A DNA stretch of 64,000 nt from Saccharothrix violaceirubra (GTDB taxonomy: Bacteria; Actinomycetota; Actinomycetes; Mycobacteriales; Pseudonocardiaceae), in the NCBI RefSeq assembly GCF_014203755.1, contig NZ_JACHJS010000001.1, forward strand, positions 1,488,001 through 1,552,000, written 5' to 3'. Positions 1 through 9,886 of this stretch are shown here, in pieces; positions within the stretch are counted from its first letter, which is position 1; every line of letters begins with the position of its first letter. The notes beneath the pieces are model-generated. The model saw only the letters and a program-made list of their open reading frames with translations. It was not told the DNA's origin and ran no database searches. The position numbers and the translations under genes are program-made.

Positions 1-184
1 ACCAGTGGTTGACCATCGCGGCGTCGACACCGGCACGTGACGCGATCGCGCGCACGGTCGCGTGTTCGTAACCGCGTTCGACGAACACTTCGCGCGCGGC
101 GGTGAGCAACGCGGCCTTGGTGTCCTCGCCGCCCGTGCGACGTCCCCGACGGCGGGGTGCGGATGGCGGCTCCGGTTCGCTCAT
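1..184 (-). CDS. TetR-family transcriptional regulator, N-terminal part (truncated by window edge)
   Basis: The reverse strand from an ATG at 184 encodes about 61 residues before the window ends. After a short basic, proline-rich leader (MSEPEPPSAPRRRGRR) comes the usual TetR first helix (KAALLTAAREVFVERGYEH) and the start of the helix-turn-helix (TVRAIASRAGVDAAMVNHW). Family knowledge says these are ligand-responsive DNA-binding repressors; the ligand domain is outside the window, so no target can be named. It is divergent from trpE with about 85 bp between the two starts, so it could act on that interval, but this is only inference from position. Confidence 0.85.
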   Translation of the reverse strand, partial: MSEPEPPSAPRRRGRRTGGEDTKAALLTAAREVFVERGYEHATVRAIASRAGVDAAMVNHW

Positions 185-268
185 CCCACCATTCTGCGGG
201 TTGGGGGGAATTATTTCAACAAGTGATGAAATGGGTGGCGCACGGGGTGGTGCGGGCGCCACGGCAGA

Positions 269-1819
269 ATGACGTCCATGGTGAGCGTCATCGGTGCTGG
301 AACGGGGCTCGGGGAGATCAGCCCGACCCGTGAGGAGTTCCGCGAACTCGCGGCGCATCGGCGGGTCGTGCCCGTGGTCCGCAGGCTGCTCGCGGACGCG
401 GAGACCCCCGTCGGCCTCTACCGCAAACTCGCCGGCGACCGGTCCGGCACGTTCCTCCTGGAGTCGGCCGAGAACGGCCGCTCGTGGTCGCGCTGGTCCT
501 TTGTCGGCGCACGCAGCGCGGGCGCGCTCACCGCGACCGGCGGCGAGGCGTTCTGGCTGGGCACCCGTCCGGTCGGCCTGCCCGAGGGCGGCGACCCGCT
601 GGCTGCGTTGCGGGAGACGATCGAGGTGCTGCGCACCGACCCGCTGCCCGGACTTCCGCCGCTGACCGGCGGCATGGTCGGCTACATCGGCTACGACGCG
701 GTGCGCCGGCTGGAGCGGCTGCCGTCGCTGGCTGAGGACGACCTCCAGGTCCCCGAACTGGTGATGCTCCTGGCGACCGACCTGGCCGCGCTGGACCACC
801 ACGAGGGCACCGTCACGCTCATCGCCAACGCCATCAACTGGGACGACTCACCCGAACGCGTCGACGCCGCGTACGACGACGCGGTCGAGCGCCTGGAGCG
901 GATGACGCTCGACCTCCAGAGCCCCGCGCCACCGACCGTCGCCGTGTTCTCCCGGCCCAAGCCGGAGTTCGTCCGCCGCAGGTCCCAGAAGGAGCACTAC
1001 GCGGCGGTCGAGAAGGCCAAGGCCGCGATCCGCGCTGGTGAGGCGTTCCAGGTCGTCCTGTCGCAGCGGTTCGAGATGCCGACCTCCGCCGACGCGCTGG
1101 ACATCTACCGCGTGCTGCGCACCTCCAACCCCAGCCCGTACATGTACCTCCTGCGGCTGGACGACTTCGACGTGGTCGGGTGCAGTCCGGAGTCCCTGGT
1201 CACGGTCCGGGACGGCAAGGCCACCACTCACCCGATCGCGGGCACCCGGTGGCGCGGGGTCGACGACGAAGAGGACGCGCTGCTGGAGAAGGACCTCCTG
1301 CACGACCACAAGGAGCGCGCCGAGCACCTGATGCTGGTCGACCTCGGCCGCAACGACCTGGGCCGGGTGTGCAAACCGGGCTCGGTCACGGTCGTCGACT
1401 TCTTCAAGGTCGAGCGGTACAGCCACGTCATGCACATCGTGTCGACGGTCAGCGGCGAGCTGGCCGAGGGGCGCACCGCGTTCGACGCGGTGGCGGCCTG
1501 TTTCCCGGCGGGCACGCTGTCGGGCGCGCCGAAGCCGCGCGCGATGGAGCTGATCGAGGAGTTGGAGCCCACGCGGCGCGGCCTGTACGGCGGCGTCGTC
1601 GGCTACCTGGACTTCGCGGGCGACGCCGACACCGCGATCGCGATCCGGACCGCGCTGGTCCGTGACGGGGTGGCGTACGTGCAGGCGGGTGGCGGCATCG
1701 TGGCCGACTCGGACCCGGTCGCCGAGGACAACGAATGCCTGAACAAGGCGGGTGCGGTGCTGTCGGCGATCGCCACGGCGCAGACCATGGCCCCGGCGGT
1801 GGACCCGGCCCGTGTCTGA
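269..1819 (+). CDS. trpE: anthranilate synthase component I
   Basis: Converts chorismate plus glutamine-derived ammonia to anthranilate, the first committed step of tryptophan synthesis. At 516 residues it is the usual length. The N-terminal domain carries LLES at residues 63-66 followed by SWSRWSF, the region that binds feedback tryptophan in this family. The C-terminal chorismate-binding domain shows [42 protein letters not shown] near residue 411 and a closing [12 protein letters not shown] block. ATG at 269 is the first of several candidate starts (ATG 278, GTG 281 follow). The stop overlaps the GTG of the next gene, so translation is probably coupled. I see no tryptophan-rich leader peptide or attenuator upstream. 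No trpD, trpG or trpF lies in the window. Confidence 0.97.
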   Translation: MTSMVSVIGAGTGLGEISPTREEFRELAAHRRVVPVVRRLLADAETPVGLYRKLAGDRSGTFLLESAENGRSWSRWSFVGARSAGALTATGGEAFWLGTRPVGLPEGGDPLAALRETIEVLRTDPLPGLPPLTGGMVGYIGYDAVRRLERLPSLAEDDLQVPELVMLLATDLAALDHHEGTVTLIANAINWDDSPERVDAAYDDAVERLERMTLDLQSPAPPTVAVFSRPKPEFVRRRSQKEHYAAVEKAKAAIRAGEAFQVVLSQRFEMPTSADALDIYRVLRTSNPSPYMYLLRLDDFDVVGCSPESLVTVRDGKATTHPIAGTRWRGVDDEEDALLEKDLLHDHKERAEHLMLVDLGRNDLGRVCKPGSVTVVDFFKVERYSHVMHIVSTVSGELAEGRTAFDAVAACFPAGTLSGAPKPRAMELIEELEPTRRGLYGGVVGYLDFAGDADTAIAIRTALVRDGVAYVQAGGGIVADSDPVAEDNECLNKAGAVLSAIATAQTMAPAVDPARV

Positions 1820-3236
1820 CAAGCCGGCGCCCGACGCCTGCTCGCGCACATCGGCGTCGGGTGTCCCGGCGTCCGGCGGCGAACCGGGTGACGTGTCGTC
1901 GACGGGTACCGGGCCGGGCACGGAACCGTCGCCGGTTCCGGAGCCGCCGATCGTGCCGCCGACCGCGTCGACGGCACGAACCACACCCTTGGCCGATGCG
2001 GAATCGCCGCCTGACGTCGTCAGGTCGCGCGACGCGATGGGAGCGGACTCGCGGTCCGGTTCGTCGGCGTCCACGGAGTCGGATCCCGCACCGCCGACCG
2101 ACGGCGTGCCGCGCCCCGCTCCGCCGGAGGGCACGGGAACACGGCCCGTTCCGTCGCCGGATACGGGGTCGCAAGACGTCCCACCGGCCTACACGGATTC
2201 GAAAACCGTTCCCCGGACCGGTACAGGATCGAAAAGCGTCGCACCGCCGGGTACAGGAGCTGGAACCGTCACGCCGACCGGTACACAAATGGGCACCGTG
2301 GCGCCCGTTGGTACAGAAGTGCGAACGGTCGCGTCGACTGACACGGAGACGGGAACCGTGTCGCCGACCGGTACGCCGGTAGGCACCGTGTCGCCGACCG
2401 GCACGGAAGCGGGAGCCGAGTCCTCGATCGGTACGGAAGCGCGAACGGCCGCGCCGACCGGTACGGAAGCGGAAACCGTGTCGCCGATTGGTGCGCAAGT
2501 GGGCACCGTGACGGCAACCGGTGCGGAAACGGGCGCTGTGGCGTCGACAGGCGCGGGAAGAGGCACTGTGGCGTCGACCGGCAGGGAGTCGCGGGCTGTG
2601 TCCGGGACCGGTGTCGACGCGGAGAGCGTGACGCCCGGGAGCGCCGAGTCGGAGACCGGGTCGGCGGGAGGCGCGGTGTCGGGAGCCGAGTCGTCCGGGG
2701 AGACGGCGTCCGAGAACAGGGCGCCGGGAGTTCCGGATCCGGCTGTCCTGGCCGCGCGTCGTGCCAAGAGGCCGCTGTGGACGGTCGTCGTGCTGTTGCT
2801 CGCGGGCGCCGCGGCGTTGTGGGGTGCGGCGGAACTGACGTGGGTGCCCGGCGGCACCGGTGTCGCGCGGACGGGCGCCCAGGAGGTCACGTCGCTCGTC
2901 CCCGTCGCGGCGTTGAGCGTGGCCGCGATCGCCGCCGCCGTCGCGTTGGCGGGCTGGGTTCGCGTGCTGCTCGGCGTTCCGGTCGCGTGCGCGGGTGCCG
3001 CGGTGGCAGCGGCGGCGACAATGACCGACGGTCCGCTTGCCGGTCGCGGTCTCGCCCTGGTCGGTGCGGTGCTCGTGATCGCGGCCGGCGTCGTGTTGTT
3101 CGCACGCGGACGTGCCATGCCCTGGTTGTTGCGCGGGCACCGGACACCGGGTGCGGCCAAGCGCGTGGTCGACCCCGAACGCGCGTTCTGGGACGCGCTC
3201 GAACGCGGCGACGACCCCACCCTGGGTCGCGACTGA
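1812..3236 (+). CDS. Trp-operon-associated membrane protein with long decapeptide-repeat N-terminus
   Basis: Begins at a GTG overlapping the trpE stop. The last ~175 residues match the conserved actinobacterial trp-region membrane protein (TIGR02234-like): a helix after [19 protein letters not shown], two more hydrophobic segments ([35 protein letters not shown]) and a C-terminal tail ending [15 protein letters not shown]. What is unusual is the ~300-residue hydrophilic N-terminus, of which about 150 residues are repeats of a ten-residue unit of the type TGTExGTVSP. Typical family members are about 200 residues, so this protein is roughly twice the normal size. The function of the family is unknown; position in the trp operon is its only functional clue. 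It could be read as a Thr/Ser/Pro-rich stalk attached to a membrane anchor. Confidence 0.85.
   Translation: MSDKPAPDACSRTSASGVPASGGEPGDVSSTGTGPGTEPSPVPEPPIVPPTASTARTTPLADAESPPDVVRSRDAMGADSRSGSSASTESDPAPPTDGVPRPAPPEGTGTRPVPSPDTGSQDVPPAYTDSKTVPRTGTGSKSVAPPGTGAGTVTPTGTQMGTVAPVGTEVRTVASTDTETGTVSPTGTPVGTVSPTGTEAGAESSIGTEARTAAPTGTEAETVSPIGAQVGTVTATGAETGAVASTGAGRGTVASTGRESRAVSGTGVDAESVTPGSAESETGSAGGAVSGAESSGETASENRAPGVPDPAVLAARRAKRPLWTVVVLLLAGAAALWGAAELTWVPGGTGVARTGAQEVTSLVPVAALSVAAIAAAVALAGWVRVLLGVPVACAGAAVAAAATMTDGPLAGRGLALVGAVLVIAAGVVLFARGRAMPWLLRGHRTPGAAKRVVDPERAFWDALERGDDPTLGRD
2157..2640 (+). repeat. degenerate 30-bp tandem repeat (about 15 units) inside the trp membrane gene
   Basis: From 2217 to 2636 there are 14 contiguous units of exactly 30 bp, with at least one weaker unit before them. 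A typical unit starts ACCGGTACGGAAGCGGG and continues with an ACCGTG core. Every unit keeps the reading frame and encodes a decapeptide with Thr-Gly at positions 1-2 and usually Thr-Val near 7-8. Divergence between units is substantial, so this is an old array rather than a fresh slippage product. Confidence 0.92.
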
Positions 3237-3469
3237 CCGGGTGACCGCCGAGGTCGGGTCCACAGTGGACCCCGCCTTCGGTGCGCCGAACCGTCCGCGT
3301 GTCCGTGACGTGGTCACGATCCCGGTCGACGGCACAGTTCGTCGAACCGCGCACGTTTGCGCACGTAGGCTCGCGACAACCTCGGTAATCAGCACGAACG
3401 GGACGACCCGGTGGCCGGTGGGTGTCCCCTTCGGGGTTAGCATCCTCGTGGCGGGAAGGGGAGCGTGAC

Positions 3470-3526
3470 GTGCGGGAGACTGCTATCGGAGAAGAGTTCG
3501 CGGAGTCGGGCGAGGTGCTCGGATGA
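3470..3526 (+). CDS. possible 18-residue coupled mini-ORF upstream of trpC
   Basis: A GTG at 3470 preceded by GGGGAG (spacing about 6) opens an 18-codon frame, [18 protein letters not shown], whose TGA overlaps the trpC ATG as ATGA. The peptide is acidic and has none of the Trp-codon enrichment of an attenuator leader. It may be a remnant of the small protein often found before trpC in actinobacteria, or a coupling device that brings ribosomes to trpC, which has no strong ribosome binding site of its own. Short frames of this size can arise by chance. Confidence 0.35.
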   Translation: MRETAIGEEFAESGEVLG

Positions 3527-4332
3527 CCGTCCTCGAATCCATCGTCGAAGGTGTCCGCGAGGACCTCGCTGTGCGCGAGGCGGAGCTGCCGTTCGACGTG
3601 CTGCGGGAACGCGCGGCGAAGGTGGCGCCGCCGCTGGACGTGATGGCGGCCCTGCGCGCGCCGGGCGTCGGCGTCATCGCCGAGGTGAAGCGGCGCAGCC
3701 CGTCCAAGGGGCAGCTGGCCGAGATCCCGGAGCCCGCTGACCTGGCGGCGCAGTACGAACTCGGCGGTGCGCGGGCGATCAGCGTGCTCACCGAGCAGCG
3801 CAGATTCGGCGGCTCGCTGGCGGATTTCGACGCCGTGCGGGCCGTGGTGAACGTGCCGTTGTTGCGCAAGGACTTCATCATCAGCCCGTACCAGGTGCAC
3901 GAGGCACGCCTGCACGGCGCGGACCTGGTGCTGTTGATCGTGGCGGCGCTGGAGCAGAACGCGCTGGTGTCGCTGCTCGACCGGGTCGAGTCCCTGGGCA
4001 TGACGGCACTGGTCGAGGTGCACACCGCCGAGGAGGCGGACCGGGCGTTGGAGGCGGGCGCGAGCGTCATCGGCGTGAACGCGCGCAACCTCCACACGCT
4101 CGAAGTGGACAAGGACGTGTTCGGGCGCATCGCACCCGGACTGCCCTTCGACACGATCAAGATCGCCGAGTCCGGGGTGTCCGGGCCGGGCGACCTGATG
4201 GCGTACGCGGGCGCCGGTGCCGACGCGGTGCTGGTCGGCGAGAGCCTCGTGACGAGCGGCGACCCCAAGGTCGCGGTGAACAAGCTGGTGACGGCGGGTT
4301 CGCACCCGGCCTGTCCCCGGCCGAGCCGGTGA
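3523..4332 (+). CDS. trpC: indole-3-glycerol phosphate synthase
   Basis: Closes the pyrrole ring of CdRP to give indole-3-glycerol phosphate and CO2. The 269-residue single-domain TIM barrel is full length. Diagnostic blocks are [12 protein letters not shown] (strand 1 with the catalytic Lys and phosphate loop), [48 protein letters not shown] and the C-terminal phosphate-binding [12 protein letters not shown]...DAVLVGESL. It is monofunctional, with no trpF fusion. It starts 286 bp after the membrane gene, so a separate promoter is possible, and its stop overlaps the GTG of trpB. Confidence 0.97.
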   Translation: MTVLESIVEGVREDLAVREAELPFDVLRERAAKVAPPLDVMAALRAPGVGVIAEVKRRSPSKGQLAEIPEPADLAAQYELGGARAISVLTEQRRFGGSLADFDAVRAVVNVPLLRKDFIISPYQVHEARLHGADLVLLIVAALEQNALVSLLDRVESLGMTALVEVHTAEEADRALEAGASVIGVNARNLHTLEVDKDVFGRIAPGLPFDTIKIAESGVSGPGDLMAYAGAGADAVLVGESLVTSGDPKVAVNKLVTAGSHPACPRPSR

Positions 4333-5567
4333 GGGAGAACGCATTGTCGAGCGGCCAGCTCACGCCGACGCCACACGACCCCGACGAGCGCGGCCACTTC
4401 GGGCCGTGGGGCGGCCGGTACATGCCGGAGGCGCTCATCGCGGCGCTGGACGAGCTGACGGTCTTCTACGAGAAGGCGCGCATCGACCCGGACTTCCTCG
4501 ACGAGTTCGCCCGGCTGCTGCGCGACTACGCGGGTCGACCGTCGTTGCTGACCGAGGCGCCGAAGTTCGCGACGCACGCGGGTGGGGCGCGGATCTTCCT
4601 CAAGCGCGAGGACCTCAACCACACCGGCTCGCACAAGATCAATAACGTGCTGGGTCAGGCGTTGCTGACCAAGCGGATGGGCAAGAAGCGGGTCATCGCC
4701 GAGACGGGCGCCGGTCAGCACGGCGTGGCCACCGCGACCGCGTGCGCGCTGCTCGACCTCGACTGCGTCGTCTACATGGGCGAGGTCGACACCGAGCGGC
4801 AGGCGCTGAACGTGGCCCGGATGAAGCTGCTCGGCGCCGAGGTGATCCCGGTGAAGACCGGCTCGCGCACGCTCAAGGACGCGATCAACGAGGCGTTGCG
4901 CGACTGGGTCGCCAACGTCGACGACACGCACTACCTGCTCGGCACGGCCGCGGGCGCGCACCCGTTCCCGGTGCTGGTCCGCGACTTCCACCGGATCATC
5001 GGCATCGAGGCGCGGCAGCAGATCCTGGAGAAGGCGGGACGCCTGCCCGACGTCGTCGCGGCGTGCGTGGGCGGCGGCTCCAACGCGATCGGCATCTTCC
5101 ACGGCTTCATCGACGACCCGTCGGTGCGGCTGGTCGGCCTCGAACCCGGCGGCGACGGCGTCGACACCGGGCGGCACGGCGCCACGTTGACCGCCGGTCG
5201 TCCCGGGTCGCTGCACGGCGCGATGTCCTACGTGCTCCAGGACGAGGACGGCCAGATCGCCGAGGCGCACTCGATCTCGGCGGGCCTGGACTACCCGGGT
5301 GTCGGACCGGAGCACTCGCACCTCAAGGACATCGGCCGCGCCGAGTACCGCCCGGTGACCGACAAGGAGGCGATGGACGCGTTCGCGCTGCTGTCGCGCA
5401 CCGAGGGCATCATCCCGGCGGTCGAGTCGGCGCACGCGCTGGCCGGCGCGCTCGTGCTCGGCCGCGAACTCGGTCCCGACGGCCTGATCCTGGTGAACCT
5501 GTCCGGTCGCGGCGACAAGGACATGGACACCGCGATCAAGTGGTTCGGACTGGGAGTGGACGCATGA
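4329..5567 (+). CDS. trpB: tryptophan synthase beta subunit
   Basis: PLP enzyme that condenses indole with serine to make tryptophan, working as an alpha2beta2 complex with TrpA. The GTG at 4329 overlaps the trpC stop and gives 412 residues, normal for TrpB1. HTGSHKINN carries the PLP lysine, [11 protein letters not shown] is the catalytic/ammonium-binding loop, GGGSNAIG binds the cofactor phosphate, and [11 protein letters not shown]...PGSLHG matches the COMM-domain region. The C-terminus ends with [13 protein letters not shown]. The ATG of trpA overlaps its stop, so trpC, trpB and trpA form a translationally coupled run. Confidence 0.98.
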   Translation: MRENALSSGQLTPTPHDPDERGHFGPWGGRYMPEALIAALDELTVFYEKARIDPDFLDEFARLLRDYAGRPSLLTEAPKFATHAGGARIFLKREDLNHTGSHKINNVLGQALLTKRMGKKRVIAETGAGQHGVATATACALLDLDCVVYMGEVDTERQALNVARMKLLGAEVIPVKTGSRTLKDAINEALRDWVANVDDTHYLLGTAAGAHPFPVLVRDFHRIIGIEARQQILEKAGRLPDVVAACVGGGSNAIGIFHGFIDDPSVRLVGLEPGGDGVDTGRHGATLTAGRPGSLHGAMSYVLQDEDGQIAEAHSISAGLDYPGVGPEHSHLKDIGRAEYRPVTDKEAMDAFALLSRTEGIIPAVESAHALAGALVLGRELGPDGLILVNLSGRGDKDMDTAIKWFGLGVDA

Positions 5568-6349
5568 GCAGGCTGGAATCGGTGTTCGCGACCGCGCGGG
5601 CGGAGTCCCGCGCGGCGTTGATCGGCTACCTGCCGGCCGGTTTCCCGACGGTCGAGGGCTCGAAGGACGTCCTGCGCACGATGGTCGCCGAGGGCTGCGA
5701 CATCGTGGAGGTCGGCCTGCCGTTCTCCGACCCGGTCATGGACGGCCCGACGATCCAGGCGGCGGCCGAGACGGCGTTGCGCGCCGGGTTCCGGGTCCGG
5801 GACCTGTTCGGCGTGGTGGAGAGCGTGGCGTCCACCGGCGGCAAGCCGGTCGTGATGACGTACTGGAACCCGGTGCTGGCCTACGGCGTCGACCGGTTCG
5901 CCCGCGACCTGGCGGCGGCGGGCGGGCTCGGCCTGATCACGCCCGACCTGGTGCCCGACGAAGCCGAGGACTGGCTGGCCGCGTCCGAGGAGCATGACCT
6001 GGACCGGATCTTCCTGGTCGCGCCGTCGTCGACCGAGGAGCGGATCGACCTGACCGCACGGGCGTCGCGCGGGTTCCTCTACGCGACGTCGGTGATGGGC
6101 GTGACCGGTGCGCGCGACGTGGTGTCGTCGGCGGCTCCGACGCTGGTCGGGCGGGTGCGCGAGCACACGTCGTTGCCGATCGGCGTGGGGCTGGGCGTGC
6201 GCGGCGGCGACCAGGCGGCCGAGTTGGCGGCGTTCGCGGACGGCGTGATCGTCGGGTCGGCGTTCGTCACGGCGGTGGAGCAGGGCACGGTCGGCGCCCT
6301 GACCCGCGAACTGGCCGAGGGCGTGCGTCGCGTGGCCACCTCGGCCTGA
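5564..6349 (+). CDS. trpA: tryptophan synthase alpha subunit
   Basis: Cleaves indole-3-glycerol phosphate and channels indole to TrpB. ATG at 5564 overlaps the trpB stop (ATGA) and gives 261 residues. Seen in the sequence: [26 protein letters not shown] with the catalytic Glu and Asp, [35 protein letters not shown] and SVMGVTGAR, followed by [11 protein letters not shown] and [11 protein letters not shown] strong intrinsic terminator begins about 28 bp downstream and marks the operon end. Confidence 0.97.
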   Translation: MSRLESVFATARAESRAALIGYLPAGFPTVEGSKDVLRTMVAEGCDIVEVGLPFSDPVMDGPTIQAAAETALRAGFRVRDLFGVVESVASTGGKPVVMTYWNPVLAYGVDRFARDLAAAGGLGLITPDLVPDEAEDWLAASEEHDLDRIFLVAPSSTEERIDLTARASRGFLYATSVMGVTGARDVVSSAAPTLVGRVREHTSLPIGVGLGVRGGDQAAELAAFADGVIVGSAFVTAVEQGTVGALTRELAEGVRRVATSA

Positions 6350-6377
6350 ATCGCACACACGTTCGAGTGAATCCACG

Positions 6378-6406
6378 ACCGGGGGCCGTTCGCGGCCCCC
6401 GGTTTT
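6378..6406 (+). terminator. intrinsic terminator of the trp operon
   Basis: A perfect 10-bp stem (CCGGGGGCCG / CGGCCCCCGG, 6379-6388 and 6393-6402) closes a TTCG tetraloop and is followed by TTTT. An extra A-T pair extends the stem at 6378/6403. This is the clearest textbook terminator in the window. Confidence 0.93.
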
Positions 6407-6513
6407 GTCGGACCCCCACGTCAAGCTGACCTCATGACCCATCCCGCCCGGCCGACCCGCCCACCGGTAACAATCGCGCCGGCCTCACAGTCCGCCTACG
6501 GCCACCGACTACG

Positions 6514-7548
6514 GTGGTTGCCGTGGTGACGACTTACCTCGCGGCGATCCCGAGCCCGCCCCAGGGCGTCTGGCATCTGGGGCCGATCCCGATCCGGGCG
6601 TACGCGCTGTGCATCATCCTCGGCATCGTCGTGGCGATCTGGTGGGGCGAGCGCCGCTGGGTCGCCCGCGGCGGCGTCAAGGGCGAGGTCACCGACATCG
6701 CCGTGTTCGCGGTGCCGTTCGGTCTGGTCGGCGGTCGGCTCTACCACGTCGCCACCGACTACCAGAAGTACTTCGGCGAGGGTCGCAACCCGTGGGAGGC
6801 CCTGGCGATCTGGAACGGCGGCCTGGGCATCTGGGGCGCGATCGCGCTCGGCGCCGTCGGCGCGTGGATCGCCTGCCGCAAGCGGGGTATCCCGCTGCCC
6901 GCGATGGCCGACGCCGTGGCACCCGGCATCGTGGTCGCACAGGCCATCGGCCGCCTCGGCAACTACTTCAACCAGGAGCTGTACGGCGGTCCCACCACGC
7001 TGCCGTGGGGCCTGGAGATCTACGAGCGCACCCTCCCGAGCGGCATCAAGGACGACCTGAACGGCGTGGCCACCGACCTCACGCCGATCGATGTCGTCCA
7101 CCCGACGTTCCTGTACGAACTGCTCTGGAACCTCGGGGTGGCGCTCCTGGTCGTGTGGGCCGACCGCCGCTTCCGCCTGGGCCACGGCCGCGCGTTCGCC
7201 CTGTACGTGGCCGGCTACACGGCCGGCAGGTTCTGGATCGAACTCATGCGCACCGACCCCGCCACCCCGGTGTTCGGCATCCGCATCAACGTGATCACGT
7301 CGGTGGTCGTGTTCCTCGGCGCCGTGATCTACATGCTCCTGGCCAAGTCCCGAGGCGACCGCGAGGTCATCGACCGAGCCCCCAAGTCCACCCCGGAGCT
7401 GGAGTCCGAGTCGGGCTCGGACGACACCGAGTCCCAACCGGAACTCCCCGCGTCACCCGACGACGACACCCCGGAGAAAGCGGAACTGACCGCCTCCCCG
7501 GACCCAAGCCTCGCTCCGGAACCGGCCAAACGCGACCAGGTCTCCTGA
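6514..7548 (+). CDS. lgt: prolipoprotein diacylglyceryl transferase
   Basis: Inner-membrane enzyme that transfers diacylglycerol from phosphatidylglycerol to the lipobox cysteine of prelipoproteins. Several hydrophobic segments are visible, with HLGPIPIRAYALCIILG near the N-terminus, IWNGGLGIWGA, and the family signature AIGRLGNYFNQELYGG (around residues 146-161). HPTFLYELLWN and GRFWIELMRTDP are also conserved. The ORF opens with GTG at 6514; GTG 6523 or 6526 are equally possible starts and no good ribosome binding site decides. The last ~70 residues form an acidic Pro/Ser/Glu tail beyond the enzyme core, common in actinobacterial Lgt. It would process the DUF3558 lipoprotein encoded at 44.6 kb. 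Confidence 0.95.
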   Translation: MVAVVTTYLAAIPSPPQGVWHLGPIPIRAYALCIILGIVVAIWWGERRWVARGGVKGEVTDIAVFAVPFGLVGGRLYHVATDYQKYFGEGRNPWEALAIWNGGLGIWGAIALGAVGAWIACRKRGIPLPAMADAVAPGIVVAQAIGRLGNYFNQELYGGPTTLPWGLEIYERTLPSGIKDDLNGVATDLTPIDVVHPTFLYELLWNLGVALLVVWADRRFRLGHGRAFALYVAGYTAGRFWIELMRTDPATPVFGIRINVITSVVVFLGAVIYMLLAKSRGDREVIDRAPKSTPELESESGSDDTESQPELPASPDDDTPEKAELTASPDPSLAPEPAKRDQVS

Positions 7549-7893
7549 CCGCACGCCCCGCCGCACAACGGCAGCACTCGGAGGGCACTACAGCCCCTTT
7601 CCGGTGGTCTGCCCAGCGGCGAGCGTGCCCTTCACGCTTCCCCGACCACCCCACGACGACACCCACCACACAGCGGAGGCTTCCGCCCCCGACCCCGTAC
7701 GACACGCACCGGCAAACGCTTCCGTCCCCAGCTCCGGACACGTCCACCAAGCACCAGCCGCTGGAACGCTTCCCCCGGACCATCAAGGACAGATGGCAAG
7801 CGACGCCCGGAAAAGCCGGCCACAAGAGGCCCGGTCGAACGCCCGAGCCGCGTGGCCCGAGAAGAGACCACGCGGCTGACTGGAATCGGCTGA
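7549..7893. other. intergenic, no gene seen
   Basis: Convergent space between lgt and the AMIN-like gene. Apart from the hairpin at its right end I see no ORF with family features; the 91-residue frame starting at 7604 is Pro/His-rich, lacks a ribosome binding site and is not believed. Confidence 0.6.
7846..7877. terminator. hairpin between convergent genes
   Basis: Perfect 10-bp inverted repeat AGCCGCGTGG / CCACGCGGCT with a 12-nt loop, lying between lgt (+) and the leftward AMIN-like gene. No T-tract, as is usual for bidirectional terminators in high-GC actinomycetes. Confidence 0.6.
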
Positions 7894-8424
7894 TCACCAG
7901 AAGTGGGCGACGTCCACCACGACCCGTCCCGGCAACGTGAACACCCGGAACGGCAACCGCGCCCGGACTCCGAGACCCACCGTGGTCGTCCCCTCGAACG
8001 ACCCGGCCCAGGCGACCTGCCGGAACGTCGAGTACCCCGTGACGTCCACCAGCTCGGCCGGGTCGCCGACCGGGTACGTGGGCGTTCCCGTCTCCGGGTC
8101 GTAGGCCGGCGAGTGCACGGCCACCTGGAGGAACGCCCCACCGCGCAGCGGCACCGGCTCGCCCGACCCGTCGTGGGTGACCTGATCGACGTACCGCACG
8201 TGGTAGCCGTCGTTCTCGCCCCGGAAGTCGAACACCAACCGGTCGTAGCACTCCTGACGTCCGGACCGGATGTTCGTGAGCGCCCCGGACACCGTGGGCC
8301 ACGTGCTCTTGACGCCCGATCCCCATGCGATGCCGCAATACCCGGGCGTCGCGGACGCGGCCACCGGCGCCACCAGCGTGATGCCCAACACTGCGGCGAG
8401 CAATAACGCGATTCTCCGCTTCAT
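7894..8424 (-). CDS. secreted AMIN-like domain protein
   Basis: A 176-residue exported protein of unknown role. The N-terminus MKRRIALLLAAVLGITLVA followed by PVAASA is a classical Sec signal peptide with an AXA cleavage site near residue 26. No lipobox follows, so the mature protein should be soluble outside the cell. The mature part fits the actinobacterial AMIN-like fold: CYDRLVFDFRG near the start, then YHVRYVDQV, LRGGAFLQVAVHSPAYD, and a closing LPFRVFTLPGRVVVDVAHFW. In other organisms AMIN domains bind cell-wall polymers. A GTG at 8430 is also in frame, but ATG at 8424 has GGGGAG at about 10 nt and is preferred. Confidence 0.75.
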   Translation of the reverse strand: MKRRIALLLAAVLGITLVAPVAASATPGYCGIAWGSGVKSTWPTVSGALTNIRSGRQECYDRLVFDFRGENDGYHVRYVDQVTHDGSGEPVPLRGGAFLQVAVHSPAYDPETGTPTYPVGDPAELVDVTGYSTFRQVAWAGSFEGTTTVGLGVRARLPFRVFTLPGRVVVDVAHFW

Positions 8425-8605
8425 CTCCACACCTCTCCCCGGAAACGCTCCGGCCTAAGAGACGCGAGTCACACTACGCCGGTTGCCCGCCGTCGAAGGT
8501 CGATACAGGACGGCTCCGCAAGGGGACTCCAAAGAATCCGCGCCGAGGCTTGCCGATCGCCATGCGTGTGTCGATCCTCACGAGGAGTGACGATCGGAGG
8601 GTGAC

Positions 8606-9886
8606 GTGGCCACCGAAGAACACCGTCGGACACCGCTGTACCGGCACCTCTACTTCTGGGTGCTCGTGTCCATCACGGCGGGCATCGCCGTAGGTTTCCT
8701 GTTCCCCGACCGGGCCGCCGGCCTGAAATGGCTCGCCGACCTGTTCGTCGCCCTGGTCAAGGTGGTGATCGCGCCGACGATCTTCTGCACGGTCGTCGTC
8801 GGCATCGCGGGCCTGGGCAACCTGGCCCGTGCGGGCGGCCTCGCCCTGCGCACGCTCGCCTACTTCACCGCGATGACGACGTTCGCGTTGGTCATCGGCC
8901 TGGTCGTGGTCAACGTCGTGCGGCCGGGACACCACGGTGCCGACGTCCCGCTCGTCGACGACGTGGCCGACCAGACGCTCGCCGCCGCGAAGACCGCCGA
9001 GACCGGTGTGACGGGATTCGTCCTCGGGCTCGTGCCGAAATCGTTCGTCGGCGCGTTCACCGACGGCCAGTTGATCCAGGTGCTCGTGGTCGCGGTACTG
9101 GTCGCGATCGCCGTCGCGGGCCTCGGTACGCGGGGCGCCCGTGTCGTCGAAGCGCTCGACACGGTGGCGCAGGTGTTGTTCGGCGTCATCCGTGTGGTGA
9201 TGTACGTGGCGCCGATCGGCGCGTTCGGTGGGATCGCGTACACGGTCGGCGAGTTCGGCGGCGCGGTGTTGGGCAAGCTCGCGTGGCTGATGGCGTCGTT
9301 CTACGCGACCTGTGTGCTGTTCGTCGTCGTGGTGCTCGGCGGGGTCGCCCTGGTCACCGGGTTCTCGATCTTCCGGTTCCTGCGCTACATCCGTGACGAG
9401 CTGCTCGTCGTGTTGGGCACGTCGTCGTCGGAGTCGGTACTGCCCCGGATGCTGGCGAAGCTGGAGGCGGCGGGCGCGGACCGGTCGGTCGTCGGGCTCA
9501 CGATCCCGACCGGGTACTCGTTCAACCTCGACGGCACGTGCATCTACCTCACGATGGGCGCGCTGTTCATCGCGCAGGCCACCGGGCACGACATCGGGAT
9601 CGGCACGCAGGTCGGACTGCTGTTGTTCATGCTGCTCGCGAGCAAGGGCGCGGCGGGCGTCACGGGAGCGGGTCTCGTGACGCTCGCCGCGTCGCTGACC
9701 GCGTTCGAGGCGCACAGCGCGATCCCGGCCGTGGGCATCGCGCTGATCGTGGGCATCGACCGGTTCATGTCCGAGGCGCGCGCGATCACCAACGTGATCG
9801 GCAACGGCGTCGGCACGCTGGCGATCGCGGCGTGGCAGGGGCGACTCGACCGGACGCGGCTCCGTGCGGCACTGCACCCGTCCTGA
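8606..9886 (+). CDS. dicarboxylate/amino acid:cation symporter (DctA/GltP family)
   Basis: Secondary transporter that imports C4-dicarboxylates or acidic amino acids with protons or sodium. The 426-residue protein shows the family landmarks: FVALVKVVIAPTIFCTVVVGIAGL in the third helix, the serine-rich re-entrant loop TSSSESVLPRM around residue 272-282, PTGYSFNLDGTCIYLTMGALF (substrate-binding helix with the NLDGT motif), ASKGAAGVTGAGLV and a final FMSEARAITNVIGNGVGT. GTG at 8606 has GGAGG five bases upstream. The residues that distinguish dicarboxylate from glutamate specificity cannot be judged by eye. It is a single-gene unit. Confidence 0.92.
   Translation: MATEEHRRTPLYRHLYFWVLVSITAGIAVGFLFPDRAAGLKWLADLFVALVKVVIAPTIFCTVVVGIAGLGNLARAGGLALRTLAYFTAMTTFALVIGLVVVNVVRPGHHGADVPLVDDVADQTLAAAKTAETGVTGFVLGLVPKSFVGAFTDGQLIQVLVVAVLVAIAVAGLGTRGARVVEALDTVAQVLFGVIRVVMYVAPIGAFGGIAYTVGEFGGAVLGKLAWLMASFYATCVLFVVVVLGGVALVTGFSIFRFLRYIRDELLVVLGTSSSESVLPRMLAKLEAAGADRSVVGLTIPTGYSFNLDGTCIYLTMGALFIAQATGHDIGIGTQVGLLLFMLLASKGAAGVTGAGLVTLAASLTAFEAHSAIPAVGIALIVGIDRFMSEARAITNVIGNGVGTLAIAAWQGRLDRTRLRAALHPS

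Noticed and set aside
185..268. Possible tryptophan attenuator before trpE
   Set aside because: The only short frame (ATG 226) has one Trp codon and no stop before trpE, and I see no alternative terminator hairpins.
1449..3443. 664-codon reverse-strand frame opposite trpE and the trp membrane gene
   Set aside because: Arg/Gly/His repeats produced by reading the 30-bp repeats backwards; no start region or motifs.
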